DNA of 64,000 nt from Mucor racemosus (lineage: Eukaryota > Mucoromycota > Mucoromycetes > Mucorales > Mucoraceae). Under the pieces are notes generated by a model. It did no database searches. It saw nothing but the letters and a program-made list of their open reading frames with translations, and had not been told where the DNA came from. A program made the position numbers and the translations under genes. The DNA lies in contig JAPEHQ010000002.1 in the NCBI GenBank assembly GCA_027405735.1, forward strand, positions 3,112,501 to 3,176,500, given 5' to 3'. This document shows, in pieces, positions 36,454 through 47,794 of the stretch. Within the stretch, counting starts at the first letter, position 1. Each line of letters opens with the position of its first letter.

Positions 36454-37855
36454 TCAAAAAATGATTTGTTCTTCATTGCTACTATTAGACTTTTTTGAAA
36501 CATCAGCAGCACTAGTATCTTCAGACTCTTTGTGAGTGGTTGTTTCCTCTTGAACAGATCCATCGCTATGGGTAGATATAGCATCAGCAGTAGTAATATC
36601 AGTAGGGTCAACGGCGGTTGTGCTTTTAGGAGAGCTGACCAAATGTAAATGATAACTAGTAATATCATCAACAATACCCGCTAGTTCGGCAATATGCTCA
36701 ATATTTTCATTAGTTTTTTGCACTGTAGACAAGAGTGTTCGATAGTGTTCATTTGTGATTGTTTGAAGTTTACCAATTGCGTGATTGACATATTTCATTT
36801 CATGTGCTAATCCTTGTACCTCCTTTTTTAAATCTTTATCATTTGTTTCATCATTACTAATAGCCTCTTTAACATGAGCATTCTCCTCTGTTCTTTTGAT
36901 TTCCTTATTTAGTCTATCACACATGTCTTTGAGTTCTTCTGTGTGAGTACTAATAGTAGTTTCAGCATTGACGACTTGTTCAAGAAGAAGTTTAATGACA
37001 GGTTGATCTTCGAGAGGAGTAATTCTTTTTAAGTTCTGTTCAAGCTTATTGATTTTTTCTTCTAAAATTACAGTTTTTTCTTCTTCCACTGTAGCGTTAG
37101 TACTTTCACTGTTTATAATTTCAGCCATTTTCTCTTCAATTTCGATAACTTTGGTTTGTAAGGCGTTTGTATTTACTCGGATATCTGGTATTTTGGACAT
37201 CACAAGCTCATAATTATTTATCAATTCTTCTTGATTTGAAGTCTTTGAATTCAAAATGTTGTAATTCTCTTTCAATGATGTTATTTCTTGCTTCATTTCC
37301 GCATATTTCTCTAGTAATTGATCATGGTGAAGCTTTCCATTTGAGACATTATCATTTGTGAAGAGTTCAAACTTGTTTGAGAGTTGCTCAAACTAATTTT
37401 AGGATATAGAATGTATTAGTAACTTTTAAGTTTTCCAGATGCATAATATCACATATAAATACCTTGTTTTCAAAGATCTCCATTTTAATTTTAGATTCAA
37501 TACGTTCTTGATTCAAAAGCACAACTGTTTGCTTCAAATCTGACATTCTTTCAGTAATTAAACGATTAAAGTGGTCATCTCTTTGTGTGTAATGCCTTTC
37601 GAATTCTCTTTTGAGATCTAAAGTAATACGCTTGTACAATTAGTATCTGGATACGTCTATGTAAAATTAAGTAAACCCCCCCCAACTTGCCATCTTTTAA
37701 TTGAACCACCTTTGCACCAGAAAGATCAGTTAAGCCTATAAATTAACAATTACTAAAAAAATTCTCTAAAAGAATAAAGTTATATATGTATATATACCTC
37801 TAATTTCTTTTGCCAAAGTACCCATTGGAAACGCTATAAAGAGTATAAACTTCAT
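36454..37855 (-). CDS. Coiled-coil protein of unknown function
   Basis: Four exons by my model: 37855-37798, 37735-37691, 37617-37463 and 37392-36454, in frame throughout, about 398 aa. Intron 2 has a GC donor (GCAAGT) and a good branch site TACTAAT 27 nt before the acceptor; no GT donor keeps the frame except one that would leave an 18-nt exon. The protein is dominated by heptad-rich helices (about residues 35-320, e.g. KVIEIEEKMAEIIN, ILEEKINKLEQNLKRI), followed by an acidic Ser/Thr-rich tail. The start may instead be the second ATG (37825, MGTLAKEIRG), 10 codons later; the first 10 residues are hydrophobic but short for a signal peptide. It is possibly a structural or tethering protein; the family is not recognised. 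Confidence 0.7.
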
Positions 37856-38759
37856 GATGAAGATAAGAGGAAACGATAATGGGCTTGGTAGTATCTCAGT
37901 AAGCATGTTGTAAATAAGTGGGTAATTTTATGCAGCAGTAGTTTTATGGAATTTGATATATAAAAAAGAAAATAAGTTCTTACATCTGGTTAAAACTTCA
38001 TATTTATAAATACATGATATAGTTTCAATGTTCATTGTTGAATTGTTATTATTTATGATATATTTGAGAATAAGAGTGTTAATTGTCTCGCGTGTATGTA
38101 GAAATTACAGGTTTTTGTGTAATTATGCACCATTCTTATAGAAAGGACTCTTTGTGTACCTGAATCGTTATATTATTGTTGTGGTTATAATGCGTATTTC
38201 AATGAACATTTATAAGTTATACGTATTTAATATTATACAATGTCTTAACTGTTAGACGTATTTGTATATTTAAATTGAGGTACACGCATTGTTGTTTTCA
38301 TTGTTATATTACTCCTGGAGTAGGAATTCATTGTGTTCTATCGTATGTATTTGTATAGGTTTTTATTACCCATAATACTGTTATAAAAGTTTAATTTACG
38401 CAATAACTATAATTATTTATTTTCATGAAATATTACATTTTTCAAGATATATGCTGTCATTACAGTAAAAAGCTTCATCAATGCATACCATGCAAGTATT
38501 ACATTGTTTGCGTTACACTTAATATTTATACTTTTTTTTTTTTTTTTTTTTTTACAAAGTGATAATAAGACACAAATTCTATTTAAATTATTGCGCTTTA
38601 TTAAATTTAAAAATTTGATACATGTACGATTTCTTGCTGAATTTAACTGATTAATCAATAAAAAAAACATATTTACTTCATCTTGTTTTGTTCTGCTACA
38701 CTACATAATAGACTATCCGTTTTGACTTGCTATACGATCTACGTTACCTACTCGTGCAA
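37856..38759. other. Intergenic region
   Basis: Leader of the coiled-coil gene, then AT-rich DNA with a poly(T) tract at about 38530-38553. No gene. Confidence 0.4.
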
Positions 38760-39930
38760 AATTTGAATTTTCAAACAATCCAATCTTCATGGTTTTCAAT
38801 CTTCAAAGTCGAAGCGTATTCCTCTTTTCTATAACTAATCTATTATCAAATGCTCTTTATAATATACCTTAGACGCTGCTAAATAAATATAAATTAATTG
38901 CATTACGCTACCTATTCCTAAATTTATTTTACATCACATGAAAGACTCAAAAACAGGTAAGTTCATAATTTTCCCCCTAAAAACTGGCTCTCATTTTTCA
39001 TCCCTGCTAGACTTTTTTTTTCATTAAATAACACCAAGAAAAAAATATATGCCAATGTACCTGAGATGCTCATTTTTAATCCAAAAACAAGTATCCGGAA
39101 ATATCCTATTTTTTACAATTGATATTAATTTTTCAACGCTAATGTTTCAGATTTTTTACGCGTATCCCACTGCTAAAGGATTGAAAACTTTGAAGCTTCA
39201 TATCTCTAGAAACAATTAAGCTATAGTAACACTTTTTAATAATAAAACTTACTTGTTTTAAAGTGCTCTATAATATATTTTAGTATGAGCACTTTTTATT
39301 TTTTTTATTTTTTTGGTACTTTTGTAGTAGATTTCACAATATCCGTTAAATTGAGCAGCTCTTTGTTTACATTAAAGTCATTAAGCTCGTTGAGCTCTCT
39401 CGGATCCCATTTAGTTTTTTTTCAAAATATTAATTTTTCATGGAGATATCCTCAAAAATGTGTACAAAAAGATACCTTCATTTCTAACTTCCATTTTTCC
39501 CTTATATACCCTCGTCCCGAATTCTGAAACTAAAAAAATTTTGGACAAAATTTTGGTTTTTTCTACAAAAATGCATTTAAAAGATTCCGCAATAGCTCGA
39601 TAAATAGATAATTGTTTTGCGCATCATTGCAATTACTTATATTTTAAATATGTTTATCAAAAGTAATGTGTATCTTCAAAAAATCTCCAAAACTTCAATT
39701 GCATTTTACGCCAAATTTAACGTGCAATATTTGCTTGATTTTTTTTAGATTGATGCAGAATCTAAAATTATACAAAAACTATTTAATACGCTAGGTCGAC
39801 CTATTTTGCAACTCATCATCCATTAAACATTTTTGTTTTTTTGAATCATTTTTCGTTCATTTCAACAAATAAATTTTGGAACCCCGGTATGATAGGTTTT
39901 AAGCTGTGATAAGAACCATTATTTTGGTTA
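38760..39930 (+). repeat. Unclassified dispersed repeat Y, copy C
   Basis: Colinear with copies A and B. Its right edge is cut exactly where a reversed LTR3 fragment begins (39931). Confidence 0.75.
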
Positions 39931-39977
39931 TGTCGTAATCTTAACCAAGGAATGCACCCAGATCTGTGGATGCAACA
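39931..39977 (-). repeat. LTR3 fragment (first 47 bp)
   Basis: Reverse complement of the LTR3 start: ends GGATGCAACA and contains CTTAACCAAGGAATGCACCC. The rest of the LTR is missing. Confidence 0.8.
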
Positions 39978-39989
39978 ACTAATATTTAC

Positions 39990-40170
39990 TGTTATATCAG
40001 AATCTATTTATGGCATTACCGTTATCTATTTCCATAATCTCAGTTTTGGTTGTACCCATATTATTATTGTATTATCCGAGATTGCCGTCTATTACATATA
40101 TCGTCATATTGTATATTGAATAAACTCCATCTTTTACTTTTGTCCAATTCTTATTGCTATTGATGAAACA
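39990..40170 (+). repeat. Short solo LTR-like element, family LTR5
   Basis: 181 bp, starts TGTTATATCAG and ends GATGAAACA (TG...CA), flanked by a perfect 5-bp duplication TTTAC (39985-39989, 40171-40175). The related segment at 22716-22730 reads straight through ACTAATATTTACAACTGC, showing the empty site. Confidence 0.8.
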
Positions 40171-40175
40171 TTTAC

Positions 40176-40361
40176 AACTGCAGAAAACAAAGAAAAAAAT
40201 TCGATCATTGTGAATATTGATCCAATTAATCTTCAATTATACATGATCGTAGATTTAAATATATCCTGCAAAAAAGTTTATATTTCTCATTTTACAAATC
40301 ACTGTAAATTGAGAAAATTATCAGCAAAACATGATATTATGTCCAATAAAACCACCTGTTG
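40176..40361 (+). repeat. Segment shared with 22725-22921, 5' of LTR1
   Basis: Same 190-bp segment as before the LTR1 copy at 22922, ending AATAAAACCACCTGTTG. Confidence 0.7.
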
Positions 40362-40692
40362 TGTCCTATAATATTCTCATGTTTGATGAATAATACTTGA
40401 AAAAGAATACAATTAAAAAAGAATGAGTAATGCATCAGTTCTTCAACTGCATAATAAAAACAAGATATCGTTTATTTAGATATAAAATTATGGTTTTTTA
40501 TATTGATTTGGCATTGAGATCCTGAGATGTACATAATTTAAGGTACTATTGAACAATTATATTTGTTTGATAGTAATCTATGCATTGAAATAAACCAATA
40601 ATCATAATTTAACCGTGCTTGCAGAGCTTGTGAGTTGCCTTATTTTAATGCTGCGCTAAATGTACTTGGATGTTGATTTGATAGCTACTTGA
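40362..40692 (+). repeat. LTR1, 3' end replaced by repeat X
   Basis: Starts TGTCCTATAATATTC and follows LTR1 to GATTGATTAATCGCT, where repeat X begins. The missing LTR1 end was not found on the other side of X. Confidence 0.75.
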
Positions 40693-43420
40693 TTGATTAA
40701 TCGCTCACTACGGCCGACCTGTGCTGTACAAGATAATTTTTGTTGTGCCAAGGTGAGCTTCACACTATAGCTTGAACTATTGTGGCCGCTGAATATGGCT
40801 AAAAAGATAACAAGATGCACGTGAGTACAACAAAAGAAACTGCACACGAGCACAACACTAAGCCTGTATCTGAAGAATTATAGATTCTATCCATATGTGC
40901 ATGACATTAATTCCATGTGTGCATAATAGTAGAATTGCCCATAAGCATATCATTATTCCTATTTGTGTATAATAATAAAATCTGACCATGAGCATAATGA
41001 GCTGATCGTATGGGCACAAATTGGTTTGTACATGAGCATCGTGCCGTTCCCAAAATTTCATTAAATTTTTTATTGGAATGTGCTTTTAAATTACATTTGC
41101 TTTGATTAAATAATATAGATTATTATAGGCAATACAATTCAATAGGTTGTCAATGTAGTAGAGCAATACATTTAACAGCCAATATATTTATGATTATCAT
41201 CATTTGTAAATACGTGTTTATAGCTATAAGGTTTGCAGCAACAATGGTTTTTGCTCGGGCATAAACTTAAATAACACTTACTGCTTAAATTTATACCGAA
41301 AGACAAATCCAAGATTATAAACGTTACTTTATCACTCAAAAAATTTAAACAAATTAACATCTTTAAACTTACTAGTTTAGTTTACGAATTGTCAGCTGTG
41401 AAAATATTTGTTTTCAAGCATGGCTACGATCAAAACTATAGTTATTAGGCAAGAAATCCGATTATTATTTTTTTGTATTTCTATACCATTTGAAATTTCA
41501 TCACTTTCCTGGAATATTTCTCGGGCTTGAAGTCAGTTCTAGCTTTTCATTGAATAGATATATCATTGCCTTCGATTTGATCTGGTAATCAAGAAATACG
41601 TCCAAAAATACGGTAGTAAATAATGATATAATATGATCCTAAAATGCGGTTGTTAAATGAAAATATCAGTCTCTAATATAGATTATATTAAAAACATTAG
41701 TCCATTACGTTAGCATGCGTATTCAGATAAGAAAAGAATACCAGCTAAATAGCCTCCTCATATGCCTTATCAAACGGCGAATAATACTGTATCCTTGGAA
41801 TATGATGAAAACAAAAAGAGAGAAACAACGCATTTATAAAAGGATTTTCGAGGCTTTACATTATTTAGCGCAGTCAAAACCCTGCTAAATTGCACATTTC
41901 AGCCAATGTAAAAGCAGCATTACAGCGCATCAACCCATAATTAAACAAAATAGGCAATATCTGTTATCATAGGGACAACATGCATTTTCTAACAGAAAAA
42001 TTGACTGTCATATCATAACTCATCAAAAAATTGCAAAAGCGAGCCCGTAGAGCAATGCCGCAATTGAGCATAGCAAGGTTGAACGATTAAGTCTCTTATA
42101 CTATGGTATATATCTAAGTTTTAAATAAAAATGGAGGGTTTTTTTTTACTTTTCTTATGTTTAACCATGTACGGTCTGAAAATTCAGACTTTGTAGCGGA
42201 CATTTTGGGGACTCATTTTATCCTTACCAAAACTCATGATTTTGATGAAAAAATAGAAAAATCAAATTTTGATACGAAAATCAATGTTTAAATATACTAT
42301 ATTGTGAGAGAAAATTGTAGCTATAACTAATACACATTTTATAAAAGCTTAACATTAAACATTAAGTAATGAAACTTTGTACTTTTGGCCCAAAAACGGT
42401 TTTTTGATTAAAGGGTTTTCATGTAATATTTTGCAATAAAAATGTTCATTGTTTTTTATTGCGCAAATAGAGCGTTAAATGCTGTATATGTGTATATTTT
42501 TTGTTTTTACAATTGGTAGTATAATTAACTCTAGATTTGAAAAATTAGAAAAAAAAAATTAAGAAATGTCAAAATTGATGATCTGGACAAAAATAATTTT
42601 CTAAACTAAAATTCCGCTCATAAGCCTTGTAAGTCTTAAAAATAAGAGATTTTATAATACTTGAGAACTTTTTCAAGGATTAATGATGCTGTACCCACTT
42701 GATTCAAGCTTATTATTGTATAACTTTTACCTTTATACATGTTAATATGGTGTGATAGTTTATTTGATGATAATATAGTCTTACTTTATAATTATTGCGC
42801 TAGAGGTGATTACATTAAGTTTTTTTTTACTCTTACCTCTCCAACATGACAAACATAAACATGGCCATCATTGGAACCTATTGCCGCCTTTTTACCCTCT
42901 TTGTTCCAAGCCAATTTATTCAATGCTTTACCAGATCCCACTGAAGTACTTACAAATGGTTCCTCGGTATTTGCATTCAAATTTCATAAATTAAATTAAC
43001 TGGTTCCATTTACAGTCGTATCAAAAAATCATCAGCACGCCTTATGATAAATGTCGACAATCTAAACTTAGAAACATTCCACTGTCATTATTATACAGTA
43101 AGCTATAAAAAGCTTGATTTTTACTAATACAGCAATTAAATAAAAAAACAAGATAATACTAATAACATGTAAGGAGTATTTAAGATCTAAGTAATTTTGA
43201 TGAAGCATGCTTTTAAATCCTTTTAAAAAATTATGAAGCAAACACAACATCTTGGTCCTGTAATTTCTATCCATCAAAATGTTGCAATTTCCACTACACA
43301 ATAATGAATGCACCTTTCATCAATCTTGACCTTGATATACATTGGGTATCAGTTTTTTAGCATTGTGTTTTCTCTGATTCATTAATATCCGGTCATATTA
43401 AACTATAATGAACTAAACTA
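40693..43420 (+). mobile_element. Repeat X, copy A (carries a dynein-like exon)
   Basis: Starts at CACTACGGCCGACCTGTGCTG. It aligns with copy B (47795-49897, starting CACCACGGCCGACC) and, inverted, with copy C (61900-64000). The first 350 bp contain recurrent GCATAAT/GAGCATAATGA motifs. No transposase is visible, so classification is open: a non-autonomous DNA transposon or Helitron-like capture element, or a segmental duplication. The right end is placed where similarity to copy C fades. Confidence 0.7.
42837..42990 (-). pseudogene. Dynein intermediate chain-like exon relic in X-A
   Basis: The minus strand reads NLNANTEEPF, then GSGKALNKLAW, KAAIGSNDGHVYV and GE, followed by a donor GTAAGAG at 42836. 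This matches the last WD40 repeat region of cytoplasmic dynein intermediate chain (LWNLN ... ALNRxxW ... GxxxGxxxxYDxGE). The preceding tryptophan position is deleted. It is a fragment, not a gene. Confidence 0.6.
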
Positions 43421-44584
43421 CGATTTACTATTATACCGTTGGTAATTTTTTGTTATTGTTACTTTAAAAACTTGATCCTATTATTATTATTATTATTGAT
43501 TATAGTGGTCAACCTAATTGGTGCAGTATATCATATTATCATTTCGCATTGGTAGGATTTATACAATTAGTATCTGCATTTAAAACTGTTGGATTGGAAA
43601 GTTGGTGTCTGCTTTTAGTTTGATCAATAATGCTTGTTTGATTTTCCAGTATAATTATAGATGTTTATACTTATAAAAACTGAATTTCCAACTGCAACTG
43701 CATCTGTTGAATATCACTCGCGTTTCTATGCGTTATAGCTGATGTTATAATAACTCCCATTTTAGTAAAGATTCCTTTACATTTATCCATATTCAATTTT
43801 TCTGTTATACAGCGTAATATTATTAATGTACTAACATTGAGTTTTGTTTATATCTCCATCAAAAATATCCATTCTCTAGACGAAATTGGCTACCAATTTC
43901 TGGAAGGCTCTACTATTATTTACAAAAAGAAAAGATACAACTTAATTCGCTGCATTTCCCAAAATAGTGAAACACTGTAACTAATTTTCACTGAATACGC
44001 AGGGAATACGCATGGTAAAACGAACATATTACCTTACAGCGGAATACGATGTAGTAATTCGCACATATTACAATGGTGAAACTCACATTTTGCATGCATA
44101 ATCCAACGCTTTATTCAAGATTCTATACTTTCTATAGGTTCTCTATATTCCTGAATCCTTTTTTATTTGCTTATTTGGAAAATATTAGCATTATATTACA
44201 ATGTTTGTTATGTCAATACTCATCCTAGGTCTCACATCCAAGGTCATAGTCTATAGTTAGTGTTACAGTAAATCAATGCGGATCATTGACTTACTTTATA
44301 TTCTTAGATAGTAAAACCCTAGTAATAGTTATAATTAATGTATATAAATACATCCAAAGGATGTATTGTTAATAAAAGTGAAATATTCTGGCAAGATTAT
44401 TTATATAAACTCTTTTGACATTTCAATGTTATCAAAATTTTTTCATTGCTTACATAATTTTCTCTATACTAACAAAATATGGGCGTATTACCTGCAAGGA
44501 AAACGAGGTGATACAGACTTTAATTGCAGTGAAAAACTGACAAATACATGTTCACAAGTACGAGGGCTAAAATTGTAGACCAAA
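43421..44584. other. Non-coding region
   Basis: No gene recognised; an (ATT)n tract lies at about 43480-43496. The repeat X homology does not visibly continue here. Confidence 0.35.
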
Positions 44585-44760
44585 GGAGAGAGACAAGCTT
44601 AACTGGTAGCGCATGCGCTACAAATTGAGTGTGACACACATATTCGTGAGCTCAAACCCGCCAAAGGGGAAGTCCTTTGGTATTAGGATATGAATTTCGA
44701 AAGAGAATCTTCGATGACCTTGCTTCTCATCGAATATGATCCTCCTTTTTTTTTCTTAAT
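44585..44760 (+). repeat. Possible tRNA-derived SINE fragment
   Basis: AGCTTAACTGGTAGCGC resembles a tRNA A box and GAGCTCAAACCC, about 45 bp on, resembles a B box with one mismatch. A TTTTTTTTT run at 44747 could terminate Pol III. A tRNA cloverleaf cannot be folded convincingly, so this is at best a tRNA-like promoter. Confidence 0.3.
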
Positions 44761-44879
44761 AACTTTTACATAAGTGTAGCAAATTTTTTCCTTTTTCATT
44801 GATGCGTATGATATGCATACTATGTAGTAAATGTGGCTGAGAAAACCCGGCTCGGCACCAATAGTACCAGCATCCATGG

Positions 44880-45052
44880 GTCATTGTACGTTGAGCCAGT
44901 TTGAGCATCAAGTTTGTTACCTGCTACTTACACTTACTAAGACCAGCAAGCCCATCAATTCTTTTCAACGAATATGAATCCAAATAACCTCCCGTTGCAA
45001 TGGAAAGTACTACTTCTAGCGCTGATCCGCAGAATTGCAAAAGGTTTAGCCT
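44880..45052 (+). repeat. Dispersed repeat shared with 4850-5012
   Basis: Diverged copy sharing CATTGT, CCTCCCGTTG, CAGAATTG and AAAGGTTTAGCC in order. LTR1 inserted after AAAGGTTTAGCCT. Confidence 0.6.
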
Positions 45053-45582
45053 TGTCATATATTTTCAGGTTTGATAATTAATACTTAAAAAAGAATACAA
45101 TTAAAAGAGAAGGAGTAATGAATTGATTCTTCAACTGTATAATAAAAACAAGATATCGTTTATTTAGATATAAAAGTACGGCCTTTTATATTGATTTGAC
45201 ATTGAGATCCTGAGTTGTAATTTAAGGGACTATTCAACCATTAGATCTGTTTGATAGTAATTTATAGATTTAAATGGATCAATCATAATTTAACCGTTCT
45301 TGCAGAGCTTGTGAGTTGCTTTGTTTTAATGTTGCGCTAAATATGCTTGTTGGATGTTGATTTGATAGCTACTTGATTGATTAATTGCTGGGATGATATA
45401 ATATGGTACCATAATTGAGGTCCAAGCGTTCTTAGCAATTAATAAATTAAACTGATTACGCTAGGAGTTTTTTATATCCGATATCAAGGCTCTCAACTTC
45501 AATACATGTTGTAGTGAATAGATTGTAAGATGTATTGATACTGTAGAAGGTAATCACATATGGTACTTGGTGACATACAACA
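45053..45582 (+). repeat. Solo LTR, family LTR1, complete
   Basis: 530 bp, TGTCATATATT to GGTGACATACAACA. The left flank (AGCCT) is not duplicated on the right, where a Tc1-like element begins two bases later. Confidence 0.8.
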
Positions 45583-45676
45583 TACAGTCGGGGTTACTAA
45601 TGTTTTATCCATTCCCTATTTTTTCTATTTTTTTTGCCATAGTTTTCTTTCAAACGCTTTCTTTATTAATAAAACA

Positions 45677-46722
45677 ATGTCCAAAACTTTTGAAATTAAC
45701 ATCAAAAAATTGCAAGACCCAACAGGAACCAAACAAGATGTAAAAAGAAATGAAGCTTGGCGCAATTGTTTATTTAAAGCAGGTTGGATTTAGCCAATAT
45801 GGCATTTCTACTATGATTGACATAAAGCGTCCTACAGCCCAAAGTGTCATATACAGAGGAGATCAGACTGGTACTACCTTAACAGGAAAGTACTGGAAGG
45901 CCATCTACCTTTGATGATTATACACAACGCCATTCGGAGCGATCAATTAGAAGAGATCTCTTTCAAACATTAGAGACCTTTACGGGGCAACTCAGAATGA
46001 TGGGAAAAAATTTCTCTCGCTCGACAGCAAGAAAATGGATAAGAAAGTTGGGCTTCAAGTACTATAAACCTGCTGTTAAACTCAAGTTAACAGAGGAACA
46101 TAAAAAAGATAGACTGAAATGAGGATAATTTCATATCAATTGGTCTAGTAAACAATGGAGACAAGTGATTTGGTCTGATGAGTCAAGATTTCGTGTTTGT
46201 GGCAATGATGGTACACCATTAGTTCTAAGAAAACAAGGTGAAAAGTATGAGAGCTGCCATGTATTACGTTCGGTAAAATTTGGTGGTGGTAGTGTGATGG
46301 TTTGATCTTTATTGACGGAAATATGAATCAAGAATCATATATTGATGTACTGTCGCAATATTACATTCCCTGGGTTCAAGACTTACATCAAAATGAAGGT
46401 ACTAATTTTGTGTTTCAGGAGGACAATGCTACCTGTCATACAGGTGCATATGCAAAATGGTGGAAGAGATCACATTCAATGAATGTTATGGAGGACTGGC
46501 CATCACAAAGTCCTGATCTCAACCTTATTGAACATGTTTGGAGCGAGCTCGCTCGTAAATTACGTAGCCGTAAGCATCTAATCAATAATACCGAAGACCT
46601 TCGACGGGAACTTCTCGTCGCTTGGGAGAACATTGATGTTGAGTTTGTTGCCAAGTTAATTGAAAGTATGCCCAGAAGATGCAAGGCAATTATAGATAGC
46701 AAGGGAGAAGCAACAAAATATT
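45677..46722 (+). pseudogene. Tc1-type transposase, broken
   Basis: Starts MSKTFEINIKKL and then breaks into several frames: a frameshift near 45785 (AGWI then stop, continuing as FSQYGIS in another frame), another near 45900, stops near 46120 and a shift near 46300. Catalytic DDE landmarks are visible in pieces: WSDESRF (first D), FQEDNATCHTG (second D) and SPDLNLIEHVW (E), with 35 residues between the second D and E by my count. The frame ends ATKY, and its native stop TAG is split by the LTR insertion. It cannot encode an active enzyme. Confidence 0.85.
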
Positions 46723-47251
46723 TGTCGTATATTTTCAGGATTGATAAATATTACTTAAAAAAGAATACAATTATAAAAGAATGAGTGATTAATCAGTTCT
46801 TCAACTGTATAATAAAAACAAGATATCGTTTATTTAGATGTAAAAGTATGGCCTTTTATATTGATTAGACATTGAGATCCTGAGATGTAATTTAAGGCAC
46901 TATTGAACTATTGGATCTGTTTGATAGTAATCTATGGATTGAAATGGATCAATCATAATTTAACCGTTCTTGCAGAGCTTGTGAGTTGTGTTGTTTCAAT
47001 GCTGCGCTAAATATGCTTGGATGTTGATTTGATAACTACTTGATTGGTTAACTGCTGGGATGAAATAATGTGGTGTCATAATTGAGGTCCAAGCGTTCTT
47101 GGTAATTACTGGATTAAACTTGGTACGCTAGGAGTTTCTTATATCCGATATCAAGACTTGCACTTCAATACATGTCGTAGTCAATAGATTGTAAGATGTA
47201 TTGATACTGTAGAAGGTGATAATGTATGATACTAGTAGGTGGAATACAACA
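46723..47251 (+). repeat. Solo LTR, family LTR1, inside the Tc1 element
   Basis: 529 bp, TGTCGTATATTTTC to GGTGGAATACAACA, with a perfect 5-bp duplication ATATT (46718-46722, 47252-47256). Very similar to the copy at 45053. Confidence 0.92.
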
Positions 47252-47430
47252 ATATTAGCTTTGTTATTTTATTTTTATTTTCAATTAATAAACATATATA
47301 TTTTATTTTTGACGAAGTATAGAATTATCAGAGACTTGTAATAAAGAGCAAACCAAATTTGAAAATAGGTGTTCATTATATTTTCATTTTCTTAATTTTT
47401 TTGGATGAAACATTAGTGACCCCGACTGTA

Positions 47431-47794
47431 GTATATGATTCATATTTTTGCCAATTATCACTCTTCCAAAAAAAAAGCCGAACACTCTCCGGAAGCGGCC
47501 ATCTAATGATATTTCCAAGCTATAAATCTCTAGAGAAAATCACCGAACAGCCCGGACGCGGTTGTTTAGATATTCCAAGTAGTTATAAGATGCAGGTATC
47601 GAAATTTTATATAAAAATTAAAGTTCGACTGTGTTGCTATTAATTATTCAAAGGCTTATTTTAAGTAAAGCATAAATAAAACCTACAACATTATTATTAG
47701 CCTAATAACGGATTTAACTTGAAAAGTATAAGATGATACAACCGGATTCAAAAAAAGTCCATAAAATCACGAATTTAAAGGATTCATATATAAA
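47431..47794. other. Non-coding, with a GC-richer coding-like patch
   Basis: 47470-47600 is richer in GC than its surroundings and contains two similar halves (CCGAACACTCTCCGGAAGCGG and CCGAACAGCCCGGACGCGG, each followed by a TTCCAAG motif). It may be a relic of an exon; no family recognised. Confidence 0.35.

Larger units (their letters stand above)
45585..47428 (+). mobile_element. Tc1/mariner element with nested solo LTR
   Basis: Terminal inverted repeats CAGTCGGGGTTACTAATGTT and AACATTAGTGACCCCGACTG differ at one position; both ends are flanked by the TA target duplication (45583-45584, 47429-47430). Removing the nested LTR1 (46723-47251) and one 5-bp duplication leaves about 1,310 bp, the usual Tc1 length. 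Confidence 0.9.

Noticed and set aside
46436..46702. 88-codon minus-strand ORF
   Set aside because: Antisense shadow of the Tc1 transposase.
45053..47251. Apparent full-length LTR retrotransposon (two direct LTR1 copies 1.1 kb apart)
   Set aside because: The sequence between them is the 5' part of a Tc1 element with its own inverted repeat and TA site, and the right LTR has its own ATATT duplication, so these are two independent solo LTRs.
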